From assembly GCA_905181705.1 (NCBI GenBank), contig CAJIYP010000003.1, forward strand, positions 434,001-498,000: DNA of 64,000 nucleotides, given 5' to 3'. The notes beneath the pieces were generated by a model, which was given only the letters and a program-made list of their open reading frames with translations, was not told where the DNA came from and did no database searches. The DNA is from Cryomorphaceae bacterium BACL29 MAG-121220-bin8. GTDB taxonomy: Bacteria > Bacteroidota > Bacteroidia > Flavobacteriales > Flavobacteriaceae. Below are positions 44,188 through 53,942 of the stretch, one piece after another. How positions within the stretch are numbered: the first letter of the stretch is position 1; each line of letters opens with the position of its first letter. The translations under genes and the position numbers were made by a program.

Positions 44188-45690
44188 TTATTCTGCATTA
44201 TGAGTCAACCTTTTTAAAGGTTTTAATATTAATATAACCAGAACTCCAAAAATTGAACAAAAAATAGTTATTCCTGTAAAGGTTTGAAAATCGCCTGCTT
44301 CGCTAGCGTTTTCTCCAATTAATCCTGCTACTTTATTACCTAATCCGGTAGCGGCAAAATAAGCCCCCATCATAAAAGCTCCCCAACGAGCTGGAGATAA
44401 TTTTGTTATGAATGAAAGAGCGACTGGAGATGCACATAATTCTCCGATTGTGTGAAAAAGATATGCTAAAACTAACCAATACATAGCAGATTTTTTAGTT
44501 ATTTCTCCGGTTGAGTCGTAAACCACCTCACTAGAAGCCATTGACATGAAAAAGAAACCAAACCCCATGATAATAACACCAAGTGCCATTTTAAAAAGAG
44601 AGGAATATTCGTACCCTCTTTTTTTCCACCATATCCAAAAAGATCCAACTGACGTGGCAAAAATTAAAATAAAAATTGCATTAACTGATTGAAACCAACT
44701 AGCAGGAACCATAAAGCTTCCCAAAGACAAATCAGTTTTTTGTGAAGCATAAAGATTCATTAATCCACCTGCCTGTTCAAAAGCTCCCCAAAAAACTATA
44801 ACAATTAAAAAAGCCAAATAAGTGACTAAAATTCTATCTTTTTCTACTTTATTTCCATCATTATACACTACTATTCCAAACCCTACAGCAAAAGCAACTG
44901 CTATTATCAAAAATCCATAATTCCAATCTCCACTATATCCAACATACAAACCAAGAAGTGCAGTCAAAGAAAATCCTAACAGAGAATTAGACTTTTTGAA
45001 AATTTGTAAAAATAAATTTTCAGATTTCCCTTCATTTGAAGATTCTAATTCTATTAAATTACCAACATGACTTAAATACTTTTGACCTTTCCAATAACCA
45101 ATTTGTCCAATAGCCATTCCAATACCGGCAAGACCAAATCCGTAATGCCAATTATAAACTTCTCCAATATACCCTACTACTATTGCAGAAACAGCAGCTC
45201 CAATATTAATTCCCATATAAAAAATATAAAAACCCATATCTCTGTGATCTGAATCTTCTTTATTATATAAACCTCCTACCATCGTAGAAATATTACCTTT
45301 TAAACAACCTACTCCCAAAACAATAAAAGTTAATCCAGTATAAAATGCCCACAATGCCTCAACCGCCAAAATTCCATGACCAAAACAAAGTAGAAGACCG
45401 CCAACCATAACAGATTTTCTTTGGCCTAAAAACCTATCTGCCAAAATTCCACCTGGAATAGTAGCTAAATAAACAAACATAGTATACCATCCGTACAATG
45501 CTATTGCTGAACTTTCACTCCAACCCATTCCTGGGTTTTCACCTGATGTTTCAGAGACTAAATACAATACTAAAATTGCTCTCATTCCGTAGTAACTAAA
45601 CCTTTCCCATATCTCTGTAAAAAAGAGAACAAATAAACCAGCAGGATGTCCGAAAATTGATTTTTGATGAATTTCAGTGTTAGTGTTCAT
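44188..45690 (-). CDS. POT/PTR-family proton-coupled peptide transporter
   Basis: A 500-residue MFS protein with about 12-14 helices. The diagnostic ExxERFxYY motif is in EIWERFSYYGMRAILVLYL, and GGILADRFLGQRKSV is the second family motif. It imports di- and tripeptides with protons across the inner membrane. It is 9 bases from cutC. The context of amino-sugar genes hints that peptides from sulfated or amino-sugar glycoconjugates could be its substrates. Confidence 0.92.
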   Translation of the reverse strand: MNTNTEIHQKSIFGHPAGLFVLFFTEIWERFSYYGMRAILVLYLVSETSGENPGMGWSESSAIALYGWYTMFVYLATIPGGILADRFLGQRKSVMVGGLLLCFGHGILAVEALWAFYTGLTFIVLGVGCLKGNISTMVGGLYNKEDSDHRDMGFYIFYMGINIGAAVSAIVVGYIGEVYNWHYGFGLAGIGMAIGQIGYWKGQKYLSHVGNLIELESSNEGKSENLFLQIFKKSNSLLGFSLTALLGLYVGYSGDWNYGFLIIAVAFAVGFGIVVYNDGNKVEKDRILVTYLAFLIVIVFWGAFEQAGGLMNLYASQKTDLSLGSFMVPASWFQSVNAIFILIFATSVGSFWIWWKKRGYEYSSLFKMALGVIIMGFGFFFMSMASSEVVYDSTGEITKKSAMYWLVLAYLFHTIGELCASPVALSFITKLSPARWGAFMMGAYFAATGLGNKVAGLIGENASEAGDFQTFTGITIFCSIFGVLVILILKPLKRLTHNAE

Positions 45691-45699
45691 ATTTATGAA

Positions 45700-46323
45700 T
45701 TAATAATTAATAATTTTTTTTCCGTGATAATGTTTTGATTTAATTTGATTATGGAGTTCATTAAAATTTTCAAAAGTAATTCCGCCGGCACAAATAATTT
45801 CAAAACTATCAGGTGCTAAATCTAGCATTTTTTTTAGAGTTTCTATAGAATCTTTTGCAAATTGCTGACCACCAGATGTTAACACTCCATTAATTTTTTT
45901 GTTTTTAATCAATAATGATAAAGAATCTATTACCGAATTAGTAGAATCAATTGCTTTATGGATTATAACATTTAAAGGTTTTGCGAACTTAGTCAACAAA
46001 TCTATTTGCTCTATATTTAGATGTGAATTCTTGTTTAGACAACCCAAAACAACTCCATCAACACCTAATTCTTTACAAAATATAATAGATTTCAACATTA
46101 ATCTAATTTCCTCCTCAGAGTAAATAAACGAAGGGTGCTTTGGCCTTATCATTACTCTAATTGGAATATTTAATTTAGAAAAAACTTTACTTATTAGTTT
46201 TTTTGATGGTGTCAATCCATCTAAATCTAATCTTGAACATAATTCAATTCTATTCGCACCATTTTTCTCGGCATTAATTGCGTCCTCAAGCGAATCAACA
46301 CACACTTCTTTTAAGATTTGCAT
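45700..46323 (-). CDS. cutC: CutC-family protein
   Basis: A 207-residue TIM-barrel protein with LKEVCVDSLEDAINAEKNGANR and RIELCSRLDLDGLTPS. An IRVMIRPKHPSFIYSEEEI strand and VLTSGGQQFA are also family features. CutC was once linked to copper homeostasis; its enzyme activity is not settled. Here it lies 12 bases from a NagB fusion and 9 from a peptide transporter, a sugar-use setting. It is somewhat shorter than many copies (about 240). Confidence 0.9.
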   Translation of the reverse strand: MQILKEVCVDSLEDAINAEKNGANRIELCSRLDLDGLTPSKKLISKVFSKLNIPIRVMIRPKHPSFIYSEEEIRLMLKSIIFCKELGVDGVVLGCLNKNSHLNIEQIDLLTKFAKPLNVIIHKAIDSTNSVIDSLSLLIKNKKINGVLTSGGQQFAKDSIETLKKMLDLAPDSFEIICAGGITFENFNELHNQIKSKHYHGKKIINY

Positions 46324-46335
46324 TCAGAAATATAC

Positions 46336-48237
46336 CTAAAAGTGATGTCTTTTGAAAGTCTCCATAGCAGAATAGTCTGACATACCTAGGTCATGGAAGG
46401 TTTTAGCAATTGCTCTGTTTCTATCCTCAGTTCTAACCCAAAACTCTCTGTTGTCATCTCCTTGAAACATAACATTATCTTTTTGAGTTTGATGATAGAA
46501 AATAGCTTTTCTTTTTCTTAAAACTTGATTTGGACTCATAGGAACTGACATATCTATTTCATGAACTTCCCACTCGTGCCAAGCTCCTCTGTATAACCAA
46601 ACCCAACAATCTTTCATGAAACTTTTTTCCTTTATTAATTCTAAAACATTAAAAAGAATGTCTAAACAAACTTTATGAGTCCCATGTGGATCAGCAAGAT
46701 CTCCAGCAGCATAAATCTGATGAGGTTTAATACTGGAAATTATATCAGTAATTATTTTTTGATCAGCACTTGCAGGGGGCATTTTTTTAACAGTACCTGT
46801 TTCGTAAAATGGTAGCTTTAAAAAATGAACGTTAGCATCTGGAATTCCTACAAATCTTGTTGCAGCCAATGACTCTTTTTCTCTTATTAATGATGCTATT
46901 TTTCTAATCTCTTTATTAGCTAATATTTCATTATTCCCTTTAAGAATACTAATTAAATCTTTTGAACTTTTATTAGAATCTAAATTAATTTCTGAACAAA
47001 CCTCAAGATATTTTAATACATCTGAATTATTTACAGCAATATTTCCAGATGTTTGATATGCAACATGAACCTCATGACCTTGATTGACTAGTCTAGAGAA
47101 AGTTCCTCCCATCGAAATTACATCGTCGTCTGGATGAGGACTAAAAATAAGTATTCTTTTTTTAGATGGCTGAGCCCTTTCTGGTCTATAACTATCGTCT
47201 GCATTTGGTTTGCCACCTGGCCATCCAGTTATAGTTCTATCTATCTTATTAAAAACCTCTATATTGATATCATAAGGAGATTGATAAATTAATAATTCTG
47301 ATAAATTATTTTCATTATAATCTGACTCGGTTAAGTTTAGGATAGATTTTTTTGTTTTTTGACAAAGCCAAACTAACGCTTTAGCCTTAAGCTCTTTCGT
47401 CCAATTACAAGAACCTACTTTCCATGGTGTTTTGATTCTTGTCAAATCAGAAGCTGAAGTATTATCTAAAACAAATGTTACATTTTTATGTTTTTGTAAA
47501 AAGCTTGCTGGAAGATTAGAATCAACTTCACCTTCAATAGCATCTTTAATTACTTTTGATTTGTTTTGACCCCAAGCTAAAAGAACTATTCTTTTTGATT
47601 TTCTAATGGTATTAATACCCATTGTAATTGCTGTTGTTGGAACATTTTCTATTCCATAAAAAGCTTTTCTAGCATCATTTCTGGTAATATAGTTTAAGTG
47701 TACGATTCGAGTTAATGAATTATAATTTGATCCAGGTTCATTAAATCCAATATGTCCCGTTCTTCCAATACCTAAAAGCTGAAAATCAATTCCTCCAAGA
47801 CTTGCGATGATTTTATCATATTTCTTACAATGATTGTTTACTTCATCTATTTCTAAATTCCCGTCTGGAATATAAATATTTTCTGAATTAATATCCACAT
47901 GAGAAAATAAGTGGACATTCATAAAATGATGATAACTCTGAGAATCTGAGCTATTCATCGGAAAATACTCATCCAAATTGAAAGAAATTACATTTGAAAA
48001 ACTAAGCCCATCTTCTTTGTGCATCCTTACAAGCTCTTGATAAACTGAAATTGGAGAAGAACCAGTAGCCAAACCCAATACACAAGACTTTTTTTCTTTT
48101 TGTTTTTTTTTAATTAAAATTGCTATTTCATTTGCAACCATTTTAGAAGCTTCTTTTGATTCATCAAAAATCACACTATGTATTTTTTCAAATCTAGTTT
48201 GCTCTAAAGTTCCAGGCGATTTATAATCTATTATCAT
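46336..48237 (-). CDS. nagB: glucosamine-6-phosphate deaminase fused to PIG-L deacetylase-like domain
   Basis: Residues 1-280 are NagB: ATGSSPISVYQEL, NLDEYF (D89) and GIGRTGHIGFNEPGS with H162, turning glucosamine-6-phosphate into fructose-6-phosphate. Residues about 357-600 are a PIG-L/LmbE zinc domain with FSPHPDDDVISMGGTF (H368, D370, D371). Bacteroidota often carry this two-domain NagB; the second domain may remove acetyl or other groups from amino sugars. It overlaps the sodium symporter by 4 bases. This is the clearest marker of amino-sugar breakdown in the window. Confidence 0.93.
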   Translation of the reverse strand: MIIDYKSPGTLEQTRFEKIHSVIFDESKEASKMVANEIAILIKKKQKEKKSCVLGLATGSSPISVYQELVRMHKEDGLSFSNVISFNLDEYFPMNSSDSQSYHHFMNVHLFSHVDINSENIYIPDGNLEIDEVNNHCKKYDKIIASLGGIDFQLLGIGRTGHIGFNEPGSNYNSLTRIVHLNYITRNDARKAFYGIENVPTTAITMGINTIRKSKRIVLLAWGQNKSKVIKDAIEGEVDSNLPASFLQKHKNVTFVLDNTSASDLTRIKTPWKVGSCNWTKELKAKALVWLCQKTKKSILNLTESDYNENNLSELLIYQSPYDINIEVFNKIDRTITGWPGGKPNADDSYRPERAQPSKKRILIFSPHPDDDVISMGGTFSRLVNQGHEVHVAYQTSGNIAVNNSDVLKYLEVCSEINLDSNKSSKDLISILKGNNEILANKEIRKIASLIREKESLAATRFVGIPDANVHFLKLPFYETGTVKKMPPASADQKIITDIISSIKPHQIYAAGDLADPHGTHKVCLDILFNVLELIKEKSFMKDCWVWLYRGAWHEWEVHEIDMSVPMSPNQVLRKRKAIFYHQTQKDNVMFQGDDNREFWVRTEDRNRAIAKTFHDLGMSDYSAMETFKRHHF

Positions 48238-50042
48238 TTTAGCTTTTTTAATTTATCCCAATTATATTTAAGAAATAATGCAAATGAAATCCCAATTATT
48301 AAAAAGGATATTCCACTATTTAAGTCTCCGTAAATAAAATGTCCTGTTGAAAATAAAAAAGAATAAATAGCAAAACTCCCTAACAACATACATATAATTC
48401 CTAAAGGAACAGACCACTTATTATCAGTCTTATCATTAAAGGAAATATTATTCTTTAAAGCTTCTTCTTTTATTTTTTTCCAACCTGGCCCACCTGGATT
48501 CGTTTTTTTACAAAAATTAATTAAATCTTCAAAAGAATCTGGCTTTGTTAAAAAAGTAACTATTATCCAAATAAGTGTGGTGAATAATACAACCGCTGGG
48601 AATTTATAATACGAAGGGTAAAATCCTAAATCAGAGAATAATATTTCACCAAGAGAGGTGAAATTTAAAAGAATGGAGATAAATCCAGAAACAAACATAG
48701 CTGAAATTTCACTCCAAGCGTTGATTCTCCACCAAAACCATCTCAAGATAAAAATCAATCCAGTACCTGCTCCAAACATTAGAATAACATCAAACAATTG
48801 AAGAGCATTTGTTAACAATAATGCAAAAACTGCACTTAGACAAAATAAAGTTACAGTTGAAATTCTACCAACATTAACAAGCTGTTTTTCAGTGGCATTT
48901 TTATTTACTTGTTGCTTATAAAAATCATTAACGATATACGAAGAACCCCAATTAAGATGTGTAGATATAGTTGACATATATGCTGCTACAAGCGATGCCA
49001 CAACCAAACCTAATAATCCGGATGGAAGCATAGTCATCATAGCGGGATAAGCTAGGTCGTGTCCAAGTTTATCTTCAGAAACATTAGGAAAGGCTTCTTG
49101 AATGCTCGCTAGATCTGGAAACACTATTAATGAAGCTAATGCTACAATTATCCATGGCCATGGTCTAAGAGCATAATGCATTACGTTAAAGAAAAATGTA
49201 GCACCAATTGCGTGATTTTCATTCTTAGCAGCTAGCATTCGCTGAGCAATGTATCCTCCACCTCCAGGTTCCGCTCCAGGATACCAAGAACTCCACCATT
49301 GAACGGCAAGAGGAACTATTAATAATGGAACATAAATATTAGGATCATCAAGACTTGGAGTCATAGATAATATTTCAGGTGGAGTTTTAGCAATTAAATT
49401 TGCCATTCCACCAACTTCAGGAAGATTGACTAAATAATAAGCTGCACCTATGGAACCAGCCATTGCAGCAAAAAACAATATAAAATCTGTGTACACAACT
49501 CCTCTAAAACCTCCAACAGTACTAAATACAACAGTGATGGATCCAGCATATAAAATTGTTTCCATTGGTGAAAGACCTAACATTATCTCACCAATTTTAA
49601 TTGCAGCGAGAGTTACTCCTGACATTGCCATAACATTAAAAATAACTCCTAAGTATATAGCTCTAAATCCTCTTAAAAACTTACCTCCCCAACCACTGTA
49701 TCTTAATTCGTAAAACTCCATATCAGTGGCTACATTAGATCTTCTCCACAACTTGGCGTAAACAAAAACTGTCAACAAACCTGTTAAAAGAAATGCCCAC
49801 CAAACCCAGTTACCAGCAACGCCTTTTGTTCTGACTATATCAGTAACTAAATTTGGTGTGTCAGTAGAGAAAGTTGTGGCTACCATTGAAATACCTAATA
49901 ACCACCATGGCATATTGCGGCCAGAAAGAAAATATTCTGAAGAACTTGAGGAGGATTTTTTGGAAACTAAAAATCCTATAATTAAAGTTATTGAAAAAAA
50001 ACTTGCTATGATGCTGTAGTCTAATGTAGATAATTCAATCAT
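48234..50042 (-). CDS. sodium:solute symporter (SSS family)
   Basis: A 602-residue transporter with about 14 helices. It has the SSS pattern: an N-terminal IIASFFSITLIIGFLV, the early SSEYFLSGRNMPWWLLG, and a later GTGLIFILRWFWWR with a polar stretch KPDSFEDLINFCKK. SSS proteins import sugars, amino acids or other solutes with Na+. Its place next to NagB suggests a sugar or amino sugar. Two helices plus a hydrophilic C-terminal loop around residue 515 add length to the usual 500-550. Confidence 0.88.
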   Translation of the reverse strand: MIELSTLDYSIIASFFSITLIIGFLVSKKSSSSSSEYFLSGRNMPWWLLGISMVATTFSTDTPNLVTDIVRTKGVAGNWVWWAFLLTGLLTVFVYAKLWRRSNVATDMEFYELRYSGWGGKFLRGFRAIYLGVIFNVMAMSGVTLAAIKIGEIMLGLSPMETILYAGSITVVFSTVGGFRGVVYTDFILFFAAMAGSIGAAYYLVNLPEVGGMANLIAKTPPEILSMTPSLDDPNIYVPLLIVPLAVQWWSSWYPGAEPGGGGYIAQRMLAAKNENHAIGATFFFNVMHYALRPWPWIIVALASLIVFPDLASIQEAFPNVSEDKLGHDLAYPAMMTMLPSGLLGLVVASLVAAYMSTISTHLNWGSSYIVNDFYKQQVNKNATEKQLVNVGRISTVTLFCLSAVFALLLTNALQLFDVILMFGAGTGLIFILRWFWWRINAWSEISAMFVSGFISILLNFTSLGEILFSDLGFYPSYYKFPAVVLFTTLIWIIVTFLTKPDSFEDLINFCKKTNPGGPGWKKIKEEALKNNISFNDKTDNKWSVPLGIICMLLGSFAIYSFLFSTGHFIYGDLNSGISFLIIGISFALFLKYNWDKLKKLK

Positions 50043-50057
50043 GGTAACATTAATTTA

Positions 50058-50086
50058 CAAAATTAAACTGTCAACTTACAAATTTA
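50058..50086 (-). promoter_or_regulatory. candidate TAnnTTTG elements upstream of the symporter
   Basis: On the minus strand TAATTTTG (50058-50065) and TAAATTTG (50079-50086) both fit the -7 consensus, 16 and 37 bases before the symporter start. Spacing of -33 elements is not ideal for either, so which is used is uncertain. They would let the symporter to thioredoxin part be expressed apart from the sulfatase. Confidence 0.35.
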
Positions 50087-50129
50087 ATAAATAAATAGCT
50101 CAAGCATGTTATAATGTAGATGAAGAACT

Positions 50130-50975
50130 TCAAGAAAGATATTTATGTAACCCAATTATATCATTTTTAGAAGTTAAGTCTAGAACGTCATCATTCATGA
50201 GCAGAGCTTTAATATTTTTTTTATTGTCCACAATCATTTTTTTTAAAACATCAGGTATTTCTTTCTCATTTCTTGTATTATTAACTCTACAATTCTTGAA
50301 AAAAGTATAACATATTTCTCCATCAAATTTAAAAAGATTCATACTCACTCTAATCTTTCCTAATGAGTCTTTAGATTTATTAACCATTTGTTTGTCAGGC
50401 TTTTCTATTATATCAATCAAAAAATTCTTGTTATCGATTTTAGCAATTGCAAAAGAAGAAATTCTTTCCTTAGAAAATTTCAAACCCTGTTTATCATAAG
50501 CAATAAAAGCATTTTTGGATAAAGTAGATTTGATTTCTTTTAATGAATTAACAGAATATAAATTATCTCCATTACAAACACAAAAAGATTGATATTTTAG
50601 GATAGGGAATTGTTCCATTGTTTGAAATACCGCATCTGCAGTACCCAAAGGTTTTTTGCGATTAATAGGCAAGTACTGTACAGAAAAATAAATATTACAA
50701 TTATTTAAATCCATTTTCAAAATATCATTGAAATTATTTCTAAAAAAAGATGCATCTTCAGATGAAACGATGTAAATGTTTTTAAAACCAGAATTAATTA
50801 TATTTAAAATTAAATAGCTAATAAAAGGTTTTGATTCACGTCCAAACTCAATCAAAACTTTACTTTTTGAGTTAGCGGACTCAATTTGTTCTTTTGATAA
50901 TTCGTTCTCAAAACTGGGCTGTTTCATTCTAGAGGATGCCCCGGCCGCCATAATAATAATAGAATCTGTCATCAT
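50130..50975 (-). CDS. nucleotidyltransferase family protein (sugar-nucleotide type)
   Basis: 281 residues of NTP-transferase fold. SIIIMAAGASSRMK is the N-terminal nucleotide loop. A VLIEFG element, an NGDNLYS metal site and IIEKPDKQ follow in order. It resembles sugar-phosphate nucleotidyltransferases that make NDP-sugars. A long insert after the first loop (residues 20-40) is unusual. It sits 21 bases from the sulfatase and 87 bases upstream of the symporter; the reason for an activating enzyme in a breakdown cluster is unclear. Confidence 0.8.
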   Translation of the reverse strand: MMTDSIIIMAAGASSRMKQPSFENELSKEQIESANSKSKVLIEFGRESKPFISYLILNIINSGFKNIYIVSSEDASFFRNNFNDILKMDLNNCNIYFSVQYLPINRKKPLGTADAVFQTMEQFPILKYQSFCVCNGDNLYSVNSLKEIKSTLSKNAFIAYDKQGLKFSKERISSFAIAKIDNKNFLIDIIEKPDKQMVNKSKDSLGKIRVSMNLFKFDGEICYTFFKNCRVNNTRNEKEIPDVLKKMIVDNKKNIKALLMNDDVLDLTSKNDIIGLHKYLS

Positions 50976-50996
50976 TAATTTATTAAAATATATAAA

Positions 50997-52514
50997 TTAT
51001 TCTAATGAAGGTATTATGAAACTCTTTATGTAAGGAGTAGTGTGAGCTTCTTTTAGATAGTTTTCCAATTCAATAACTATTTTTGGAAAATTCTGAGAGA
51101 CATCATTTAGTTCTTTAAGATCATTAGAAAGATCATATAGTTCAAGATTAGATTTTCCTTTAAAAAGATTCGTTTTTAAACCTTTCCACTTTCCCATTCT
51201 AATTGCTTGTAATCCTCCACTTGCTGGGTACTCCCAATACAAATATTTATGTTTTTTTTGTTTCTCCCCTTTTAGTTCAGGATAAAAACTAATACCATCT
51301 GTTTGAATTGGCGACTCTATACTAGCCACATCAAGAGCTGTTTCAAAAAAATCATAAAATGCAGAAATATGATTAGAGGAGGTTCCAGGTTCAATTTCAT
51401 TTGGCCAACTTGCAATCATGGGAACCCTTATTCCTCCCTCATTCACACTTCCTTTCATCGTATTTCTTGAATTAACAAAAATTCCTGTACTGTTAAAAAA
51501 TTCAGAATCCACCTGTGGAACATGAGAAGGTCCATTGTCACTAGTAAAAATTATAAGAGTGTTTTCATACTGTCCAATTTCCTTAAGCTTGGCAATAATT
51601 TCTCCAACTTGCTCGTCTAAATAAGAAATCATAGCAGCATAAGTAGCCCTTGGTGTCCTGTTGGGGTAATATGATCTTCCAACATAAGGTTCCTCATCAC
51701 CAAACTTTTCATTGTAATATTTAACCCAATCCTCGGGGGCTTGTAAAGGTAAATGTGGAAGAGGCGAAGCATAATAAAGAAAAAATGCATTCTTTTTATT
51801 TTGCTCAATAAAACTCAGAGCCTCATTGTGCATTAAAGTAGGAGCATAATCGCTTTGATTATATTTCTTATAGGATTCTTGATTATAAGGGTCTTTATCA
51901 CCAAGAGTTTCATTCTTATTAACAATGTAATTATTTAGAATATGTCTGTTTTCATTTCTCCATAAGTGAGTTGGGTATAGGGTGTGTGCTTGTCTTTGAC
52001 AATTATAACCATAGAAAAAATCAAAGCCTTTTTTATTTGGAACACTACTAGTCAAAGGAGCTCCTAATCCCCATTTCCCAACCATTCCTGTTTTATAACC
52101 ATTATCTTTCAAAACTTTAGCAACTGTTAAAATAGAATCCAACAATGGTCTTTGACCTTCTAAATTTGGATCATCAAACATCGCTTGAAAACTCCATACA
52201 TCACCTCTTTCACTCCATTCACCATTTGCTCTAATATGAGTATTTCCCTGATGCATTCCTGTCATTAGCACACTCCTTGCTGGGGCACAAACTGGAGCAC
52301 CAGAATAATGATTAGTAAAAAGCATTCCTGTTTTAGATAGATTATCGATGTTAGGTGTTTCAATATGTTTTTGTCCAAAAACTCCGAGCTCACCATAACC
52401 TAAATCATCAGCTAAAATGTAAACTATATTGGGTTTTACTTTTTTATTTTGTTCGCAACCAAAAAGAACTAAGGCTATAAAAAAAACAAGGAAATAATTT
52501 AATAAAATTTTCAT
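50997..52514 (-). CDS. sulfatase (arylsulfatase-type) lipoprotein
   Basis: A 505-residue sulfatase with lipoprotein signal LVLFGC (Cys20). The active-site core C-A-P-A-R (C76 in GAPVCAPARSVLMTG) is converted to formylglycine; metal ligands are in ILADDLGYGELG and FTSDNGPSH. It removes sulfate esters, most likely from marine polysaccharides. Being a lipoprotein it should face the periplasm or the surface. The Cys-type site needs a formylglycine-generating enzyme, found at 54938-56041. It starts the seven-gene run ending at the thioredoxin. Confidence 0.93.
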   Translation of the reverse strand: MKILLNYFLVFFIALVLFGCEQNKKVKPNIVYILADDLGYGELGVFGQKHIETPNIDNLSKTGMLFTNHYSGAPVCAPARSVLMTGMHQGNTHIRANGEWSERGDVWSFQAMFDDPNLEGQRPLLDSILTVAKVLKDNGYKTGMVGKWGLGAPLTSSVPNKKGFDFFYGYNCQRQAHTLYPTHLWRNENRHILNNYIVNKNETLGDKDPYNQESYKKYNQSDYAPTLMHNEALSFIEQNKKNAFFLYYASPLPHLPLQAPEDWVKYYNEKFGDEEPYVGRSYYPNRTPRATYAAMISYLDEQVGEIIAKLKEIGQYENTLIIFTSDNGPSHVPQVDSEFFNSTGIFVNSRNTMKGSVNEGGIRVPMIASWPNEIEPGTSSNHISAFYDFFETALDVASIESPIQTDGISFYPELKGEKQKKHKYLYWEYPASGGLQAIRMGKWKGLKTNLFKGKSNLELYDLSNDLKELNDVSQNFPKIVIELENYLKEAHTTPYIKSFIIPSLE

Positions 52515-52564
52515 TTTTATTTTTTAATAGTAGTAAATGTCGTGAAAAATTATAAAAGGACATG

Positions 52565-52597
52565 TTTATTAATTAAATTTTACAATTGCTATCTTTA
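52565..52597 (+). promoter_or_regulatory. candidate promoter of HMG-CoA reductase gene
   Basis: TTTA (52565-52568) and TATCTTTA (52590-52597) are 21 bases apart. The -7 box has A for the final G of TAnnTTTG. The TTG start chosen for the gene lies 19 bases downstream, whereas the GTG at 52542 would be upstream of the promoter. Confidence 0.4.
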
Positions 52598-52616
52598 CAC
52601 AGTTAAAAAAGAAAAT

Positions 52617-53942
52617 TTGAAAAATAAAGTGGAAGGTTTCTCTAAATTATCCAAACTAGAAAAAATAAATTGGATTAATAAGACTTATTTTCATAACAAC
52701 CATAATTCATATAATTTTCTTAAACAATACTGGACTAGTGACAAAGAATTACAGAAAATTCATGATGAGTTTTCTGAAAATACGATCTCAAATTTTCTTT
52801 TACCACTAGGCATAGCTCCTAATTTTTTAATTGATGGTGAGGACTATACAATTCCTATGGCAATCGAGGAAAGTTCAGTGGTTGCAGCTGCCTGTAAAGC
52901 AGCAAAATTTTGGAGGAAAAGAGGTGGCTTTAAAACAAAAATAATCAACTTCAAAAAATCGGGACAAGTACATTTTATATTCAATGGTAATGTAGAAAAA
53001 TTAAATATTTTTTTTTTAAAAATAAAAAAACTACTAATTAAAGATTGTCAAAAAATTAGTCATAATATGACTAACAGAGGAGGTGGAATTTTGGATATAG
53101 AAATATTAGATAAAACCAATGATATAGAAAATTATTTTCAGCTAAATGCCTTTTTTGACACTGTAGATTCTATGGGTGCTAACTTTATTAATTCTTGCTT
53201 AGAACAATTTGCTAAAACAATTAAAAGAGAAGCTTTAGAATTTGAAAATTTTTCTGTAAGTGAAAAGAACATTGAGATTATAATGAGTATTCTTTCCAAT
53301 TATGTTCCAGAATGCTTAGTAAGAGCTGAGGTAAGCTGTCCTATTGAAGATTTAGATGTAGAATCTGAGTTAAACCCTAATCAATTTGCTGAAAAATTTA
53401 AACAAGCAATCGAAATTGCAAAAACTCAAAAAGAAAGAGCGGTAACTCATAACAAAGGTATTATGAATGGAATAGATTCTGTTATTATTGCAACTGGAAA
53501 TGATTTTAGAGCAATTGAAGCAGGTGTACATGCTTATGCATCTAAAAAAGGATATTATACCAGTCTATCTGATGTAAGTATTGAAAACGGAGTATTTAAA
53601 TTTTGGACTGAATTACCAATTTCACTTGGAACTGTTGGGGGAATAACAAGTATTCATCCTCTAGTAAAATGGTCTCTGAGATTACTTAAAAATCCAACAG
53701 GAAAAGATTTAATGAAAATTGTAGCTGTAGCAGGACTTGCCCAAAATTTTGGGGCTCTATCTTCCTTAATCTCATCTGGAATTCAAAAAGGACATATGAA
53801 AATGCATTTAATTAATATTTTAAATACATTAAATTCAAGTGAAGATGAAAAAAATAAATTAATTCATTATTTTAAATCGAACGTAGTTTCTTTTAGTTCT
53901 GTTGAAAAAGAACTATTAAATATTAGGAACAATGAATTATAA
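52617..53942 (+). CDS. mvaA: hydroxymethylglutaryl-CoA reductase, class II type
   Basis: A 441-residue enzyme from TTG 52617 (VEGFSKLS starts 4 residues in; a GTG at 52542 adds 25 residues unlike the family). HMG-CoA reductase reduces HMG-CoA to mevalonate, the committed step. The core has PMAIEESSVVAAACKAAKFW, the FDTVDSMGANFIN motif, THNKGIMNGIDSV (catalytic Lys) and GTVGGITSIHPLVKW. It is the class II, bacterial or degradative-like type, and in flavobacteria it feeds synthesis. It overlaps the GYDIA kinase by 11 bases. Confidence 0.92.
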   Translation: MKNKVEGFSKLSKLEKINWINKTYFHNNHNSYNFLKQYWTSDKELQKIHDEFSENTISNFLLPLGIAPNFLIDGEDYTIPMAIEESSVVAAACKAAKFWRKRGGFKTKIINFKKSGQVHFIFNGNVEKLNIFFLKIKKLLIKDCQKISHNMTNRGGGILDIEILDKTNDIENYFQLNAFFDTVDSMGANFINSCLEQFAKTIKREALEFENFSVSEKNIEIIMSILSNYVPECLVRAEVSCPIEDLDVESELNPNQFAEKFKQAIEIAKTQKERAVTHNKGIMNGIDSVIIATGNDFRAIEAGVHAYASKKGYYTSLSDVSIENGVFKFWTELPISLGTVGGITSIHPLVKWSLRLLKNPTGKDLMKIVAVAGLAQNFGALSSLISSGIQKGHMKMHLINILNTLNSSEDEKNKLIHYFKSNVVSFSSVEKELLNIRNNEL

